From the NCBI GenBank assembly GCA_030539815.1, contig JAUNXM010000052.1:1-12071 (forward strand): DNA of 12,071 nucleotides, given 5' to 3'. Below, in pieces: positions 12,018-12,071 of this stretch. Both the position numbers and the translations under genes were made by a program. The DNA is from Methanobacterium sp. GTDB taxonomy: Archaea; Methanobacteriota; Methanobacteria; Methanobacteriales; Methanobacteriaceae. Numbering within the stretch: the first letter of the stretch is position 1; each line of letters begins with the position of its first letter. The notes under the pieces are model-generated. The model made no database searches, was not told the origin of the DNA, and saw only the letters and a program-made list of their open reading frames with translations.

Positions 12018-12071
12018 ATTTTATTAGTCTATTCAATGATTTTATAGTCAATTAAATTTTATTAGTCTATT
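12018..12071. repeat. Short direct repeats at the right edge
   Basis: ATTTTATTAGTCTATT occurs exactly at 12018-12033 and 12056-12071. A degenerate copy, ATTTTATAGTCAATT, lies between them at 12039-12053. The last copy ends at the final base of the window, so more copies may follow. The unit is too short and too closely spaced for a CRISPR array. Confidence 0.65.

Noticed and set aside
12018..12071. CRISPR array at the right end
   Set aside because: Repeat units are about 16 bp with gaps of only 2-5 bp between copies, so there is no room for spacers, and no cas gene is present.

Overview
The window looks like chromosomal DNA of a methanogenic archaeon of the order Methanobacteriales, most likely a Methanobacterium-type mesophile. 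The evidence is a group II chaperonin (thermosome), ribosomal protein S17e, a GHMP-type (archaeal) shikimate kinase, an anaerobic cobalamin gene (cbiD), AT-rich spacers with archaeal TATA boxes and oligo-T stretches, and ribosome-binding sites that match GGAGGTGAT. The gene order also resembles what I remember of the thermosome-to-cbiD neighbourhood in Methanothermobacter; that is memory, not a search.

Layout. Positions 14-1654 (minus) hold a thermosome subunit with a clear promoter. Positions 1951-2460 (minus) hold an unrecognised protein with a long coiled coil and a C-terminal domain that reads like a winged helix; a TATA box bracketed by three TGATCA sites lies upstream. Positions 2796-3200 (minus) hold a small lipoprotein with a cluster of N-glycosylation sequons. 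Positions 3547-9133 form one minus-strand block, in transcription order: shikimate kinase, chorismate mutase, ribosomal protein S17e, aspartate kinase, DapA, DapB, Asd. The first five genes are packed with overlaps of 8, 8 and 4 nt and one 11-nt gap. Spacers of 133 bp before dapB and 114 bp before asd suggest added control points. A divergent intergenic region at 9134-9304 serves this block and, on the plus strand, an SppA-type membrane protease (9305-10246). A thioredoxin/glutaredoxin-like protein (10438-10698) and CbiD (10720-11889) follow. The last 182 bp contain a terminator-like T run, a good TATA box pointing out of the window, and a three-copy short repeat that reaches the window edge.

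How the genes fit together. LysC, Asd, DapA and DapB convert aspartate to tetrahydrodipicolinate, the route to lysine (also a component of pseudomurein in this order); Asd and LysC also feed threonine and methionine. Shikimate kinase and chorismate mutase belong to aromatic amino acid synthesis. A ribosomal protein between the two pathways ties amino acid supply to translation, at least transcriptionally. CbiD serves corrinoid synthesis, which methanogenesis needs.

Most of the window is ordinary conserved metabolism. I do not see a defence system, mobile element or CRISPR array. The spots most worth a second look are the 16-bp perfect palindrome and T runs before dapB, the TGATCA-flanked promoter of the coiled-coil/winged-helix gene, the in-frame juxtaposition of the thioredoxin-like gene and cbiD, and the repeats at 3267-3331 and at the right end.
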